In this document: positions 36,385-47,971 of the stretch, piece by piece
Numbering within the stretch: the first letter of the stretch is position 1
How the letters are laid out: each line of letters opens with the position of its first letter
From: Litchfieldia alkalitelluris
GTDB lineage: Bacteria; Bacillota; Bacilli; Bacillales; Bacillaceae_L
NCBI RefSeq assembly: GCF_002019645.1
Contig: NZ_KV917374.1
Span: forward strand, 1,205,452-1,269,451
Length of the DNA stretch: 64,000 nt
Direction of reading: 5' to 3'
Program-made: the position numbers and the translations under genes
The notes under the pieces: model-generated
Databases searched by the model: none
What the model was told of the DNA's origin: nothing
What the model saw: the letters and a program-made list of their open reading frames with translations, nothing else

Positions 36385-36741
36385 TTAGTAATTAATGTCA
36401 TACCTTATATAGTTGTAGTTTGACGTAGGCACCGTTTTAAGAAGCTTCCCATTTTCGTCTATATAAAGCTCATACTCACGATATTCCTCCACAATATACC
36501 CGTCCTTAAGCTGTGTATCGACAAGTCTGTCTTCAAAAACCGGAATAATGTTCTCAAGCGCTTGGTCAGCTCCTTCATTAGCACCAGTTTCCTCCACTTC
36601 ACCATTTGCTGAATAACTAGTAAGGAAACCAGATAAGGAGTCATTTTCTTCTACATGTGCATTCTCTAAATATGAGGTCACTCCAAATAAGAATAATAAA
36701 AACAGGATAGTAAATATTGTAGACATCGTTTTTGACAGCAT
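36385..36741 (-). CDS. Small membrane-anchored hypothetical protein
   Basis: A 118-residue protein with one N-terminal transmembrane or signal helix (about residues 5-20), an acidic linker and a small C-terminal domain (YEYELYIDENGKLLKTVPTS...). I do not recognise the family. The start is ATG 36741, ten bases inside an AAGGAG-led leader; the longer frame begins upstream of that site. It probably faces outside the membrane. Single gene, opposite to yusG. Confidence 0.6.
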   Translation of the reverse strand: MLSKTMSTIFTILFLLFLFGVTSYLENAHVEENDSLSGFLTSYSANGEVEETGANEGADQALENIIPVFEDRLVDTQLKDGYIVEEYREYELYIDENGKLLKTVPTSNYNYIRYDINY

Positions 36742-36899
36742 AAAGATAACTCCTTTCCGTGTGGCGGTCACTACTCTATCTTACGCATGTCCTATCAAGT
36801 AATATGACTACCTTTATAAAGTTTGTGGAAATATTCGTTAGATTATCTTGATAGATAAATGCAAAAGATAAGTTTATCCTTCATTAAGAGGTGTTAAAA

Positions 36900-37145
36900 A
36901 TGGTACTTGAAAAAAGACGTTTAGATATAACAGATCGCGTTGTAGGAAAAATAGGACAGAATCAAGTTGACTTATTTTTAGAAAATGAGCCAATCGGAAG
37001 AATGGTGACTACTCGTCAAGGAAATGAATATGAATTGAATAATGGATTCGAAGAGGAAGAAAGTAAAATTTATCAATTTGTAGATATTACTACGGGTCCT
37101 GATCAGAAATATGTAGATTGTGATGATGAAAATGGTTGGTGTTAA
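36900..37145 (+). CDS. yusG: YusG-like DUF2553 protein
   Basis: An 81-residue protein ending YVDCDDENGWC, the hallmark C-terminus of the YusG/DUF2553 family, in its usual place after gcvH. Function unknown; the two conserved cysteines near the end could bind metal or form a disulfide. AGAGGTG precedes ATG 36900; the GTG at 36891 falls within that site. Confidence 0.8.
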   Translation: MVLEKRRLDITDRVVGKIGQNQVDLFLENEPIGRMVTTRQGNEYELNNGFEEEESKIYQFVDITTGPDQKYVDCDDENGWC

Positions 37146-37172
37146 AGACAGCGGGTGACCTCTGTCTTTTTT
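37144..37172 (+). terminator. Terminator of yusG
   Basis: AAAGACAG / CTGTCTTT form an 8-bp stem with a 10-base loop and a T run. Confidence 0.85.
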
Positions 37173-37354
37173 CATAACCCTTTTCCTCCATAAGATTTGA
37201 CTAATCTCTAATGAAAAACTAAATGAAACCTAATGATAACCATTAGCTGTGATATAGCATATCCTATTTTAAAAACAAATATGGAAAGGAATAATCAAAA
37301 AGCAAGAAGAATAATAATTTATAACGTTTTAGAATGAAAAACAGGGTGATTATA

Positions 37355-37702
37355 TTGATTAATGAAGAAATAGAAAGGGTTTTAATCGTTGAGGGTAAAT
37401 CGGATAAAAAAAAGGTTGAGGCAGTATTAAAAGATCAGATTGAAATCATTTGTACAAACGGGACAATTAGTATTTCAAGGCTTGATGAGCTAATTGAATA
37501 TCTTTTTAACAAAGACGTATACATCCTTGTTGACTCAGATGATTCTGGTGATAAATTGAGAAAACAATTTAAAAGGGAACTTCCAGAAGCAGAACATCTA
37601 TATGTCGATAGAAACTATCGGGAAGTAGCAACTGCACCAGAGCAACATATTGCCACCGTTCTTCTAGGTGCGGATATTGATGTTCACGCTGACTTTTTGT
37701 AG
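37355..37702 (+). CDS. yusF: Toprim-domain protein YusF
   Basis: A 115-residue stand-alone Toprim domain like that of RNase M5 and OLD-type nucleases. The catalytic Glu lies in VEGKSDKKKVE (about residues 12-22) and the acidic DxD-type motif in VDSDDSGDKLR (about 59-69), so a metal-dependent nucleic-acid activity is possible. TTG 37355 fits the AGGGTGA site; ATG 37334 has none. It is followed by yusE 53 bases later. Confidence 0.8.
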   Translation: MINEEIERVLIVEGKSDKKKVEAVLKDQIEIICTNGTISISRLDELIEYLFNKDVYILVDSDDSGDKLRKQFKRELPEAEHLYVDRNYREVATAPEQHIATVLLGADIDVHADFL

Positions 37703-37755
37703 ATACTTTTGTTAAAATGAATGTAACAATCAATTTTAACAAAAGGGGAATAGTA

Positions 37756-38055
37756 ATGATTGAATGGAATAAAGAAGTTATCGAGTCAAACTTAGAACGG
37801 GGTGGTACAATCTTTATCTATTTGTATACACCCCTTTGTGGTACCTGCCAACTAGCAAAAAAGATGTTAGATGTTGTTGAACAAACAGTCCCTAACCTTG
37901 AAATAGGTATGTGTGACTTGAATTATTTTTCTGAGTTAGCTGAAAAGTGGGAAATCAAGAGTGTCCCATGTCTAGTTAAAGTTCAGGACCGAGAAATTGT
38001 TGAGCAAATTTACGCATTTCAGTCAGTACAATATCTCTACTCGATACTCAAGTAA
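37756..38055 (+). CDS. yusE: Thioredoxin-like protein YusE
   Basis: A 99-residue thioredoxin fold with the redox motif C28-G-T-C31 (PLCGTC) and the cis-Pro region SVPCLVKV. It is shorter than thioredoxin and lacks an export signal, so it acts in the cytosol. ATG 37756 follows AAAAGGGGA. It is probably co-transcribed with yusF; partner unknown. Confidence 0.82.
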   Translation: MIEWNKEVIESNLERGGTIFIYLYTPLCGTCQLAKKMLDVVEQTVPNLEIGMCDLNYFSELAEKWEIKSVPCLVKVQDREIVEQIYAFQSVQYLYSILK

Positions 38056-38058
38056 TCC

Positions 38059-38084
38059 AATCTCCTTCGGGGGATTTTTTTTTT
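38059..38084 (+). terminator. Terminator of yusFE
   Basis: AATCTCC / GGGGATT form a stem with a tight TTCG-containing loop, followed by about ten T residues. Confidence 0.85.
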
Positions 38085-38130
38085 GAATGGAAAGGTTCGT
38101 CTATTAAAACATTGGATGTGATAGACATTG

Positions 38131-38222
38131 GTTGACCTGAGATTACTAAGGAGATAAAGCGACTCACACTCCGCCCGCGGAAAGCGGGGAGATCGAAGCG
38201 AAGGGCACTAAGTTATTAACAG
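38131..38222 (+). repeat. GC-rich dispersed intergenic repeat, copy D (degraded)
   Basis: GACTCACACTCCGCCCGCGG, AAAGCGGGGA, ATCGAAGCGAAGGGCA and CTAAGTTATTAACAGG correspond to the 3' half of copies A and C with deletions. It lies in the 350-base gap between yusE and the MFS gene. Confidence 0.6.
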
Positions 38223-38330
38223 GACTTCCGGAATGCTTTCTGGAAAGTAATTGGAGCGCAATGATGAAACCTTTACCTAAATAATTCTTAATGAATTCAT
38301 GTCAAAAAAAGAACTATTCTGTACTTTATC

Positions 38331-38394
38331 TTGCAATTTTAGTTCATTGATGTATGATATTTAGGGATTCGAAATAAAATTAATGAACTAAAAT
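38331..38394 (+). promoter_or_regulatory. Promoter and inverted-repeat control region of the MFS gene
   Basis: TTGCAA (38331-38336) and TATGAT (38353-38358) are 16 bases apart. A perfect 13-base inverted repeat, ATTTTAGTTCATT (38336-38348) and AATGAACTAAAAT (38382-38394), places one arm between the boxes and the other in the leader just before the AGAGG ribosome binding site. It could be a pair of operator half-sites or an RNA hairpin limiting translation. Confidence 0.6.
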
Positions 38395-38406
38395 AGAGGT
38401 AAATTC

Positions 38407-39687
38407 ATGAACATCGTAACTGAATGGAAACAACAATTTTCTTCATACAACTCAAATATAAAATTGTTTTTCATTACCAATATTTGTACACAAATTGGAA
38501 TGGGAATTTTTATGGTTATCTATAATTTTTATATTCGTGAGTTGGGCTTTAACGAAAATTTGAATGGAAATATCATTGCAATGACGGCACTTGCTTCAGC
38601 AATTATATTAATACCGGCTGGTATCATTAGTGATCGCTTGGGAAGAAAAAAAGTCATGTTATTGGGAATTGTAACTACAGCTTGTGCATTAATGGCAAGA
38701 AGTATATTTGAAATGGAGTCTTTTTTGTTAATCGCTGCATTTATTGGAGGATTATCAAATGCATTTATTCAGGTATCTGCCATCCCTTGGTTAGCTGAAA
38801 ACTCTAATCAATCCCAGAGAGTTCATTTATTTAGTTACCATGCAGCGACAATGATGGTTGCAAATGTAATTGGTAATGCTGCTGGAGGGTTGTTGACTGA
38901 CACCTTTTCCATACTTCTTCAGATTCCACAAATATGGAGTATTAGGATTACATTAATCATAGCATCCATAATCTTTTTTATAGGGATATTACCAATTTTT
39001 AAAATGAGTGAACAAACGAAAGTAAAAGTCAATTCAATAAATAAAAAGAAATTCTCAATAAAAAAGGCATGGAATCAAAATAGAAAGCATTTCAAACTTA
39101 TTGCCCTATTTGCGATTGCACAGTTAATCATCGGGTTTGGGTCAGGGCTCGTGATTCCATATTTAAATTTATATTTTGCTGACCGCTTTAACACAAATAA
39201 TTCTACAATAGGAATCATTTTATCTTTAGGTCAAGCAGCAACGGCAATAGCGATGATCATTGGTCCATTAGTAGTTAAAAAAGTGGGTGAAGTAAAGGCT
39301 GTTGTTTATTTGCAGCTTTGTTCTTTGCCATTCTTACTATTAACCGCTTATACAGAAAGCCTTCTCTTGGCTTCAATTGGTTTCCTATTTCGACAAGCGC
39401 TTATGAATGCCGGTAATCCAATACAAGCATCTCTGATGATGGCCCGTGTTGATGATTCAATGAAAGGTTTCGCAAACTCAGTTAATCAAATGGTTTTCTC
39501 ATTAGGATGGGCATTGATGGGACCTGTATCAACGTCCATAGTCGTTATATATGGGGCATATTGGGGTTATGCTTATGTATTCAGTATAACCGCAAGCTTG
39601 TACTTAATAGGCTCGCTATATTTTTATTTTATGTTCAAAGATCGTGCTCGAATGAAGCCTCAACAAACTTTTGCAAAGATTTCATGA
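38407..39687 (+). CDS. MFS transporter
   Basis: A 426-residue, 12-helix major facilitator. The loop-2 motif is GIISDRLGRKKVMLLG (about residues 73-88). The halves are joined by a basic cytoplasmic loop (NSINKKKFSIKKAW). It resembles the YfmI/YfkF-like efflux group in general layout; the substrate is unknown. It occupies the place of yusD in the B. subtilis order. AGAGGT precedes the ATG, and an inverted repeat in the leader suggests regulation. Confidence 0.82.
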   Translation: MNIVTEWKQQFSSYNSNIKLFFITNICTQIGMGIFMVIYNFYIRELGFNENLNGNIIAMTALASAIILIPAGIISDRLGRKKVMLLGIVTTACALMARSIFEMESFLLIAAFIGGLSNAFIQVSAIPWLAENSNQSQRVHLFSYHAATMMVANVIGNAAGGLLTDTFSILLQIPQIWSIRITLIIASIIFFIGILPIFKMSEQTKVKVNSINKKKFSIKKAWNQNRKHFKLIALFAIAQLIIGFGSGLVIPYLNLYFADRFNTNNSTIGIILSLGQAATAIAMIIGPLVVKKVGEVKAVVYLQLCSLPFLLLTAYTESLLLASIGFLFRQALMNAGNPIQASLMMARVDDSMKGFANSVNQMVFSLGWALMGPVSTSIVVIYGAYWGYAYVFSITASLYLIGSLYFYFMFKDRARMKPQQTFAKIS

Positions 39688-39717
39688 TATTGACATATTT
39701 CTCGGGAAATTTATACA

Positions 39718-39755
39718 AAAAGAACTAATAATTTCGTTTTATTAGTTCTTTTTTA
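39718..39755 (+). terminator. Terminator of the MFS gene
   Basis: AGAACTAATA / TATTAGTTCT form a perfect 10-bp stem followed by seven T residues. Confidence 0.85.
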
Positions 39756-39934
39756 TAATAATAAAAATAAACCTCGGAAAATTATGTCGAACCTCTCTTT
39801 GGAGACTTGTTTGGCATTTATTATTAAGTATAAAACATTTTTTTGGATTTTTTGAAAGGGTTTTCTTATTTGGTGGGACAATTAAAATAAAAGGGAGCTC
39901 TCACAAGCTAGTCTTGATTATCTAAATATAATAA

Positions 39935-39963
39935 TTGACAACCTATTTTTATTGTTATACAAT
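39935..39963 (+). promoter_or_regulatory. Sigma-A promoter of the met riboswitch transcript
   Basis: Consensus TTGACA (39935-39940), 17-base spacer, TACAAT (39958-39963), about 45 bases before the riboswitch. The stretch 39756-39934 shows nothing else. Confidence 0.8.
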
Positions 39964-40007
39964 CACCCTCGTACTTAAAAATCACATACAATCACATATA
40001 TATTTAC

Positions 40008-40113
40008 TCTTATTTAGAGAGGTGGAGGGATGTGCCCTATGAAGCCCGGCAACCGTCAACATTTGTTGAAATGGTGCCAATTCACACAAAGCGTTAGCTT
40101 TGGGAAATGAGAG
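40008..40113 (+). ncRNA. SAM-I riboswitch (S-box leader)
   Basis: The S-box core is clear: AGAGGTGGAGGGA, TGTGCCCTATGAAGCCCGGC and AACCGTCAAC near the 5' side, then TGGTGCCAATTC and the 3' closing strand. P1 pairs CTCTTAT (40008-40014) with ATGAGAG (40107-40113). It is followed by a terminator hairpin upstream of metNPQ. Bound SAM stabilises the aptamer and favours termination, so the transporter is made when methionine/SAM is low. Confidence 0.95.
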
Positions 40114-40126
40114 AAAGGGAAAAACC

Positions 40127-40162
40127 ATGCCTTTCTGCTCATATGTAGAAGTGGCATTTTTT
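40127..40162 (+). terminator. Riboswitch-controlled terminator
   Basis: ATGCCTTTCT pairs with AGAAGTGGCAT (one unpaired T), followed by six T residues. This is the OFF-state hairpin of the SAM riboswitch. Confidence 0.88.
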
Positions 40163-40247
40163 GTTTGATTAGAAAAAATACATGTATTAATTTTCTGAGA
40201 GTAAACTAAACGTATTGTGTGTAGGGATTTGAAGGAAGGTGAAAAAC

Positions 40248-41273
40248 ATGATTAAATTGTCGAACGTATCAAAAATCTATGAATCGAAAAACAATAAGGT
40301 AACGGCAGTTAATGATATAAATTTAAATGTAAATTCAGGAGAAATATTTGGAATTATTGGATATAGTGGAGCTGGGAAAAGCACATTAATTCGATTATTA
40401 AATGGGTTAGAAACACCGACAAATGGAACGATTGATGTTGCAGGTCATAATATCACTAAAGCAAATTCAACGTCTCTTCGGAAAGCAAGAAGAGAAATTA
40501 GTATGATCTTTCAACACTTTAACTTACTATGGTCTCGAACAGTTCGGGAAAACATCGCCTTCCCATTAGAAATAAACGGAGTTCCCAAAAAGAAACGGCT
40601 ACAAAGAGTAGATGAGTTAATTAAACTTGTGGGACTTGAAGGTAGAGAAAATGCTTATCCTTCCCAACTGAGTGGTGGACAAAAACAAAGAGTCGGGATT
40701 GCAAGAGCACTTGCAAATAACCCTAAAGTATTACTTTGTGACGAAGCAACCTCTGCACTTGATCCACAAACTACTGATTCCATTTTAGAATTATTAGTTG
40801 ATATTAACGAAAGACTTGGTTTAACCATTGTTTTAATAACACATGAAATGCATGTTATCCGTAAAATTTGTCATCGTGTAGCAGTTATGGATAGTGGAGC
40901 TATTGTTGAACAAGGCGAAGTACTAGAGGTGTTTAAAAAACCTAAGCAACCGATTACTAAGCGTTTTGTCCAACAAGTCACCGAACCAGAAGAAACAAAA
41001 GAGACAATTGCACACCTGGTTGATCAATACCCAAATGGTAGAGTCGTACAATTAACTTTTGTAGGAGAAGCTGCAGAGCAGCCAGTTATTACACATATCA
41101 TTCGTCACTTTGAACTTAATGTGAATATCCTCCAAGGGAAAATCTCACAAACACAAAATGGTTCGTATGGAACACTTTTCATTCATATGGATGGAGAGTT
41201 AACCGAAGTTGAACGAGCGATTGATTATATAAAAGAGCAACAAGTAGAAGTGGAGGTGGTAGCAAATGCTTAA
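40248..41273 (+). CDS. metN: Methionine ABC transporter ATP-binding protein MetN
   Basis: A 341-residue ABC ATPase, the exact family length. Walker A GYSGAGKST (about residues 38-46), signature LSGGQKQRVGIARAL, Walker B LLCDEATSALD, and a C-terminal NIL (ACT-like) domain (about 260-340) that binds methionine for feedback inhibition. ATG 40248 lies seven bases after GGAAGGTGA. First gene after a SAM riboswitch. Its end overlaps metP by eight bases. Confidence 0.96.
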   Translation: MIKLSNVSKIYESKNNKVTAVNDINLNVNSGEIFGIIGYSGAGKSTLIRLLNGLETPTNGTIDVAGHNITKANSTSLRKARREISMIFQHFNLLWSRTVRENIAFPLEINGVPKKKRLQRVDELIKLVGLEGRENAYPSQLSGGQKQRVGIARALANNPKVLLCDEATSALDPQTTDSILELLVDINERLGLTIVLITHEMHVIRKICHRVAVMDSGAIVEQGEVLEVFKKPKQPITKRFVQQVTEPEETKETIAHLVDQYPNGRVVQLTFVGEAAEQPVITHIIRHFELNVNILQGKISQTQNGSYGTLFIHMDGELTEVERAIDYIKEQQVEVEVVANA

Positions 41274-41934
41274 TGAGCTATTACCAGAGGTCAAATGGGA
41301 CCGTGTAATTATTGCCACAAATGAAACCTTATATATGACAGTAATTTCAGTCTTAGTCACATTTCTCTTAGGAATTATTTTAGGATTGTTATTATTTCTG
41401 ACGTCAAAGGGCAACATATGGGAGAATAAATTTTTTAATTTTGTTATAGCAGCAGTGGTGAATATCTTTCGTTCAATTCCATTCATCATATTGATTATCC
41501 TATTGATACCATTTACAAAAACAATTGTAGGAACCATTCTTGGTGCAGATGCTGCTCTTCCAGCTTTAATCATTGGAGCTGCGCCATTTTATGCACGAAT
41601 GGTTGAGATTGCATTACGAGAAATCGATAAAGGTGTTATTGAAGCTGCTAAGTCAATGGGAGCTAGAACAAGTACGATCATTTTAAAAGTACTTCTTCCA
41701 GAATCAAAACCAGCATTAGTATCTGGAATAACTGTAACGGCAATCGCTCTAGTCAGTTATACTGCCATGGCGGGAGTAATCGGTGCAGGTGGACTTGGGA
41801 ATCTGGCATATCTAGAAGGATTTCAACGATCTAACAATCAAGTAACAATTGTTGCAACAGCACTTATCTTGGTTATTGTATTTATACTTCAGTTTATTGG
41901 TGACATTGTCACTTCTAAAATAGATAAAAGATAA
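41266..41934 (+). CDS. metP: Methionine ABC transporter permease MetP
   Basis: A 222-residue inner-membrane permease with five transmembrane helices and the EAA loop EAAKSMGARTSTIILKVLLP that contacts MetN. Member of the MetI/MetP family. It overlaps metN and is followed by metQ after 14 bases. Under SAM riboswitch control. Confidence 0.95.
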   Translation: MLNELLPEVKWDRVIIATNETLYMTVISVLVTFLLGIILGLLLFLTSKGNIWENKFFNFVIAAVVNIFRSIPFIILIILLIPFTKTIVGTILGADAALPALIIGAAPFYARMVEIALREIDKGVIEAAKSMGARTSTIILKVLLPESKPALVSGITVTAIALVSYTAMAGVIGAGGLGNLAYLEGFQRSNNQVTIVATALILVIVFILQFIGDIVTSKIDKR

Positions 41935-41948
41935 AAGGGGAGTTAAAC

Positions 41949-42806
41949 ATGAAGAAGTTTTTAAGTTTTTTATTCGTAATAGGATTAGTTCTTACTCTTG
42001 CCGCTTGCGGAACTGCTAATGAGGGTGAAGGTACAACTGGTGCAGGTGAGGAAACTGAAGATCAAACGGCAAAATTAGTAGTCGGAGCATCAAATGTTCC
42101 ACATGCTGAAATCCTAGAACAAGTACAACCGATTTTAGCTGAAAGAGGAATTGAATTAGAAATCGTTCCTTTTCAAGATTATATCTTACCTAATAAGGCT
42201 TTAGCAGACAAAGAAATTGATGCAAACTATTTTCAACACATACCATATTTAAACTCGCAAATGGCTGAGAATGAGGAATATGATTTTGTAAACGCAGGTG
42301 GAATTCATATTGAACCAATCGGAGTTTACTCAAAGAAATATAAAAGTCTAGAAGAACTACCAGAAGGTGCTTTAATTATTATGAGTAGTTCAGTAGCTGA
42401 CCATGGTCGTATTTTAACAATGCTTCAAGATCAAGGTGTTATTACATTAAGAGAAGACCTTGAAGATACTACTACTGCAACAATCGATGATATTGCAGAT
42501 AACCCTAAAAACATTGAATTCAAAGCAGATGTAGAAGCTGCATTGTTACCACAGATTTATAATAATGACGAAGGTGATGCAGTATTAATTAACACAAACT
42601 ATGCGATTGATGCTGGATTAAACCCAATGGAAGATGCTATAGCAATTGAAGGTCCTGAATCACCATATGTGAATATTATTGCAGTTCGCTCAGGTGATGA
42701 AACTCGTGAAGAAGTAACAGCACTAGTTGAAGTTTTACGTTCAGAAGAGATTCAAAACTTCATTTTAGAAAAATATGAGGGTGCGGTAGTACCTGTAAGT
42801 GAATAA
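41949..42806 (+). CDS. metQ: Methionine-binding lipoprotein MetQ
   Basis: A 285-residue NlpA-family lipoprotein with a lipobox LTLAAC (acylated C20), then a short acidic linker and the binding domain (LVVGASNVPHAEILE ... NANYFQHIPYL ...). It captures L- and D-methionine outside the membrane for MetNP. AAAAGGGGAG precedes the ATG. Ends at a strong terminator. Confidence 0.95.
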   Translation: MKKFLSFLFVIGLVLTLAACGTANEGEGTTGAGEETEDQTAKLVVGASNVPHAEILEQVQPILAERGIELEIVPFQDYILPNKALADKEIDANYFQHIPYLNSQMAENEEYDFVNAGGIHIEPIGVYSKKYKSLEELPEGALIIMSSSVADHGRILTMLQDQGVITLREDLEDTTTATIDDIADNPKNIEFKADVEAALLPQIYNNDEGDAVLINTNYAIDAGLNPMEDAIAIEGPESPYVNIIAVRSGDETREEVTALVEVLRSEEIQNFILEKYEGAVVPVSE

Positions 42807-42813
42807 AACAACG

Positions 42814-42846
42814 GTCTGGCTGTTTCAACAGTCAGACTTTTTTGTT
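42814..42846 (+). terminator. Terminator of metNPQ
   Basis: GTCTGGCTGTT pairs with AACAGTCAGAC (one G-T pair) around a 2-base loop, followed by a T run. Confidence 0.88.
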
Positions 42847-42935
42847 TTAAAAAAATTATCATGAGAAGAGAGCATATTACGAATTTTTTGGACTCATACT
42901 AACGTAGAAAATTAAATTGAATGGAGTTGTCACGT

Positions 42936-43301
42936 ATGGAGTTTGAACCACGCAATAATACTGAGGAAGCATTGCATGACTATAAACTAGGATTAGGAAC
43001 TTTTACACAAAAGATGCCTGATATTGCTCACCATTTTAATGCATTTACCGAAGCGTGCTTCAAGGATGGAACGCTCTCACAAAAAGAAAAGCAGCTCATT
43101 GCTCTTGGGATTAGTATTTATTCACAAGATGAATACTGTATTATTTATCATACAAAAGGGTGCTTAGATCAAGGTGCATCAGAAGAAGAAATACTAGAAG
43201 CCATCGGAGTAACTGCTGCATTTGGTGGTGGGGCAGCGATGAGCCAAGCTGTTACACTTGTACAAGAATGTATTTCTGATTTGAACCAATATAAACAGTA
43301 A
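42936..43301 (+). CDS. yurZ: AhpD/carboxymuconolactone decarboxylase-like protein YurZ
   Basis: A 121-residue all-helical AhpD-fold protein. The motif [17 protein letters not shown] holds a Cys and a His with the family spacing, but the classic C-x-x-C is altered to C-x6-C, so peroxidase-coupled activity is uncertain. ATG 42936 is preferred over ATG 42921 because the GGAG lies nine bases before it. It precedes the suf genes as in B. subtilis. Confidence 0.8.
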   Translation: MEFEPRNNTEEALHDYKLGLGTFTQKMPDIAHHFNAFTEACFKDGTLSQKEKQLIALGISIYSQDEYCIIYHTKGCLDQGASEEEILEAIGVTAAFGGGAAMSQAVTLVQECISDLNQYKQ

Positions 43302-43309
43302 GTGAGCGT

Positions 43310-43343
43310 AAGGACTGACTAAATTTTAAAGTCGGTCTTTTTT
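43310..43343 (+). terminator. Terminator of yurZ
   Basis: AAGGACTGACT / AGTCGGTCTTT form an 11-bp stem with G-U pairs and a T run. Confidence 0.8.
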
Positions 43344-43513
43344 AGTGTGAGAAATACATAGCATTTGGGAGGAATTCTAACAAAGAGGTTTCTATTTTAT
43401 TTATATAGAAACCCAACAAGTTATGTGGAGGTATAACAGGTTTTCTCCTGATTGTGGTAAACCTATGGAATTGTTACCATTATTAATAACAATAAATAAG
43501 GAGATGAGAGTTC

Positions 43514-43696
43514 ATTAATCATTTAAGAATAAACTATACGTCAGAATTGGAAAAAGCGATGTTTCAATCGCATGGGATTGGTTATGAGGAATATTGTCTG
43601 GATTTTGATTGTCGAATGGAAGTAGAGAAAAGTAGACAAGAAAATTATCAGCAAGAAAAAACTCTTTTATTAAAATTATCGAAAAATCTCACATGA
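43514..43696 (+). CDS. Possible 60-residue small protein with a non-canonical ATT start
   Basis: In the 845-base gap between yurZ and sufC a frame reads NHLRINYTSELEKAMFQSHG, then IGYEEYCLDFDCRMEVEKSR, to TGA 43694-43696. No ATG, GTG or TTG stands at its head, but AAGGAGATGAG lies ten bases before an ATT, and a good terminator follows 36 bases after the stop. The sequence is charged and looks like real protein. It may use ATT, or be a gene whose ATG mutated, or be a remnant. I do not recognise the family. Confidence 0.35.
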   Translation: MNHLRINYTSELEKAMFQSHGIGYEEYCLDFDCRMEVEKSRQENYQQEKTLLLKLSKNLT

Positions 43697-43731
43697 ACCA
43701 TTAATATTATGGGAAACTATAGATAAGATTT

Positions 43732-43757
43732 AAAACCAGCTATATGCTGGTTTTTTA
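43732..43757 (+). terminator. Intrinsic terminator in the yurZ-sufC gap
   Basis: AAACCAGC / GCTGGTTT form a perfect 8-bp stem with a 5-base loop and six T residues. With no standard gene upstream, it supports a transcript covering the small frame at 43514-43696. Confidence 0.8.
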
Positions 43758-43960
43758 AATAAAGAAAAAACTCGAATTTAGGAGTAGTTAAAATTAAGAA
43801 ATCAACCTCATCCGCTTCAGAACATAAAATTTGCCACAGTTTTTACTCAGTAATTGGATAAATGAATAGATAGTGTTTAATTAATGAGTATAACATTTAT
43901 AAGAAGCAAATTAAGAGATCTAAAACCTGTTCTAATTGAGAATGGTCATCATTAACAATT

Positions 43961-44002
43961 AACATCTCAAAATCCTTAGAAAGTACATACTTTTGAGATG
44001 TT
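43961..44002. other. Unassigned 12-bp stem-loop upstream of suf
   Basis: AACATCTCAAAA / TTTTGAGATGTT pair perfectly around an 18-base loop; only a weak T tract follows. It lies 145 bases before sufC. Another perfect hairpin (GGTTTCTAT / ATAGAAACC, 43387-43413) lies earlier in the same gap. Role unknown. Confidence 0.5.
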
Positions 44003-44146
44003 GCTTGAATATTTTTATAATAAATCAAATAGTTGCTATCACTTTTAATTTGTTATAAGATTGTAATGAGAATAAATTGAGAATAAAAGTAGCGACAAAT
44101 CACGTCAAAACTTTTCAAATTTTATAGGTAACTGGAGGTATTGGTT

Positions 44147-44932
44147 ATGGCAGGTTCAACATTAACAATTAAGGATCTACATGTAGCAATTGATGGTAAA
44201 GAAATTCTTAAAGGTGTAAACCTTGAAGTAAAAGGTGGAGAAATCCATGCAATCATGGGACCAAATGGTACAGGTAAATCCACTCTATCATCTGCAATCA
44301 TGGGACACCCAAAATATGAGGTAACAAGTGGAAGCATCACTTTTGATGGTGAAGATGTACTAGAAATGGAAGTAGACGAGCGTGCACGTGTCGGTCTTTT
44401 CCTTGCTATGCAATATCCAAGTGAAATTAGTGGTGTAACAAATGCTGACTTTTTACGTTCTGCAATTAATGCACGTCGCGAAGAAGGCGATGAAATTTCA
44501 TTAATGAAGTTCATCCGTACAATGGATAAAAACATGGAATACCTTGAAATGGATCCAGATATGGCCCAACGTTATTTAAATGAAGGATTCTCTGGTGGAG
44601 AAAAGAAACGTAATGAAATTCTTCAATTAATGATGATTCAACCAAAAATTGCAATCCTTGATGAAATTGACTCAGGGTTAGATATTGATGCGTTAAAGGT
44701 TGTATCAAAAGGGATTAATCAAATGCGTGGAGAAGAGTTTGGCTGTTTAATCATTACTCACTATCAACGTTTATTAAACTATATTACTCCAGACTTCGTT
44801 CACGTTATGATGCAAGGCCGTGTAGTAAAATCAGGTGGACCTGAGCTTGCACAAAGACTTGAAGCTGAAGGATATGACTGGATTAAGCAAGAGCTTGGAA
44901 TTGAAGATGAGACAGTAGGTCAAGAAGCGTAA
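44147..44932 (+). CDS. sufC: Fe-S assembly ATPase SufC
   Basis: A 261-residue ABC-type ATPase, soluble, with Walker A GPNGTGKST (about residues 37-45), the SufC-type signature FSGGEKKRNEIL and Walker B AILDEIDSGLD. It forms the SufBC2D scaffold that builds iron-sulfur clusters. ATG 44147 is seven bases after GGAGGT; TTG 44141 is less likely. First gene of sufCDSUB. Confidence 0.96.
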   Translation: MAGSTLTIKDLHVAIDGKEILKGVNLEVKGGEIHAIMGPNGTGKSTLSSAIMGHPKYEVTSGSITFDGEDVLEMEVDERARVGLFLAMQYPSEISGVTNADFLRSAINARREEGDEISLMKFIRTMDKNMEYLEMDPDMAQRYLNEGFSGGEKKRNEILQLMMIQPKIAILDEIDSGLDIDALKVVSKGINQMRGEEFGCLIITHYQRLLNYITPDFVHVMMQGRVVKSGGPELAQRLEAEGYDWIKQELGIEDETVGQEA

Positions 44933-44949
44933 GCGTTAGGGGGATTAAA

Positions 44950-47904
<2,955 letters not shown>

Positions 47905-47971
47905 CAACGAAGAAAGGTTACGGTCATGTTCATTGAACACGACCTACACCTTTTGAATGGAGGGAAAATGA

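Noticed and set aside
40008-40162. Leader considered as a T-box
   Set aside because: The S-box motifs and P1 pairing fit SAM-I fully; there is no T-box antiterminator sequence TGGNACCGCG.
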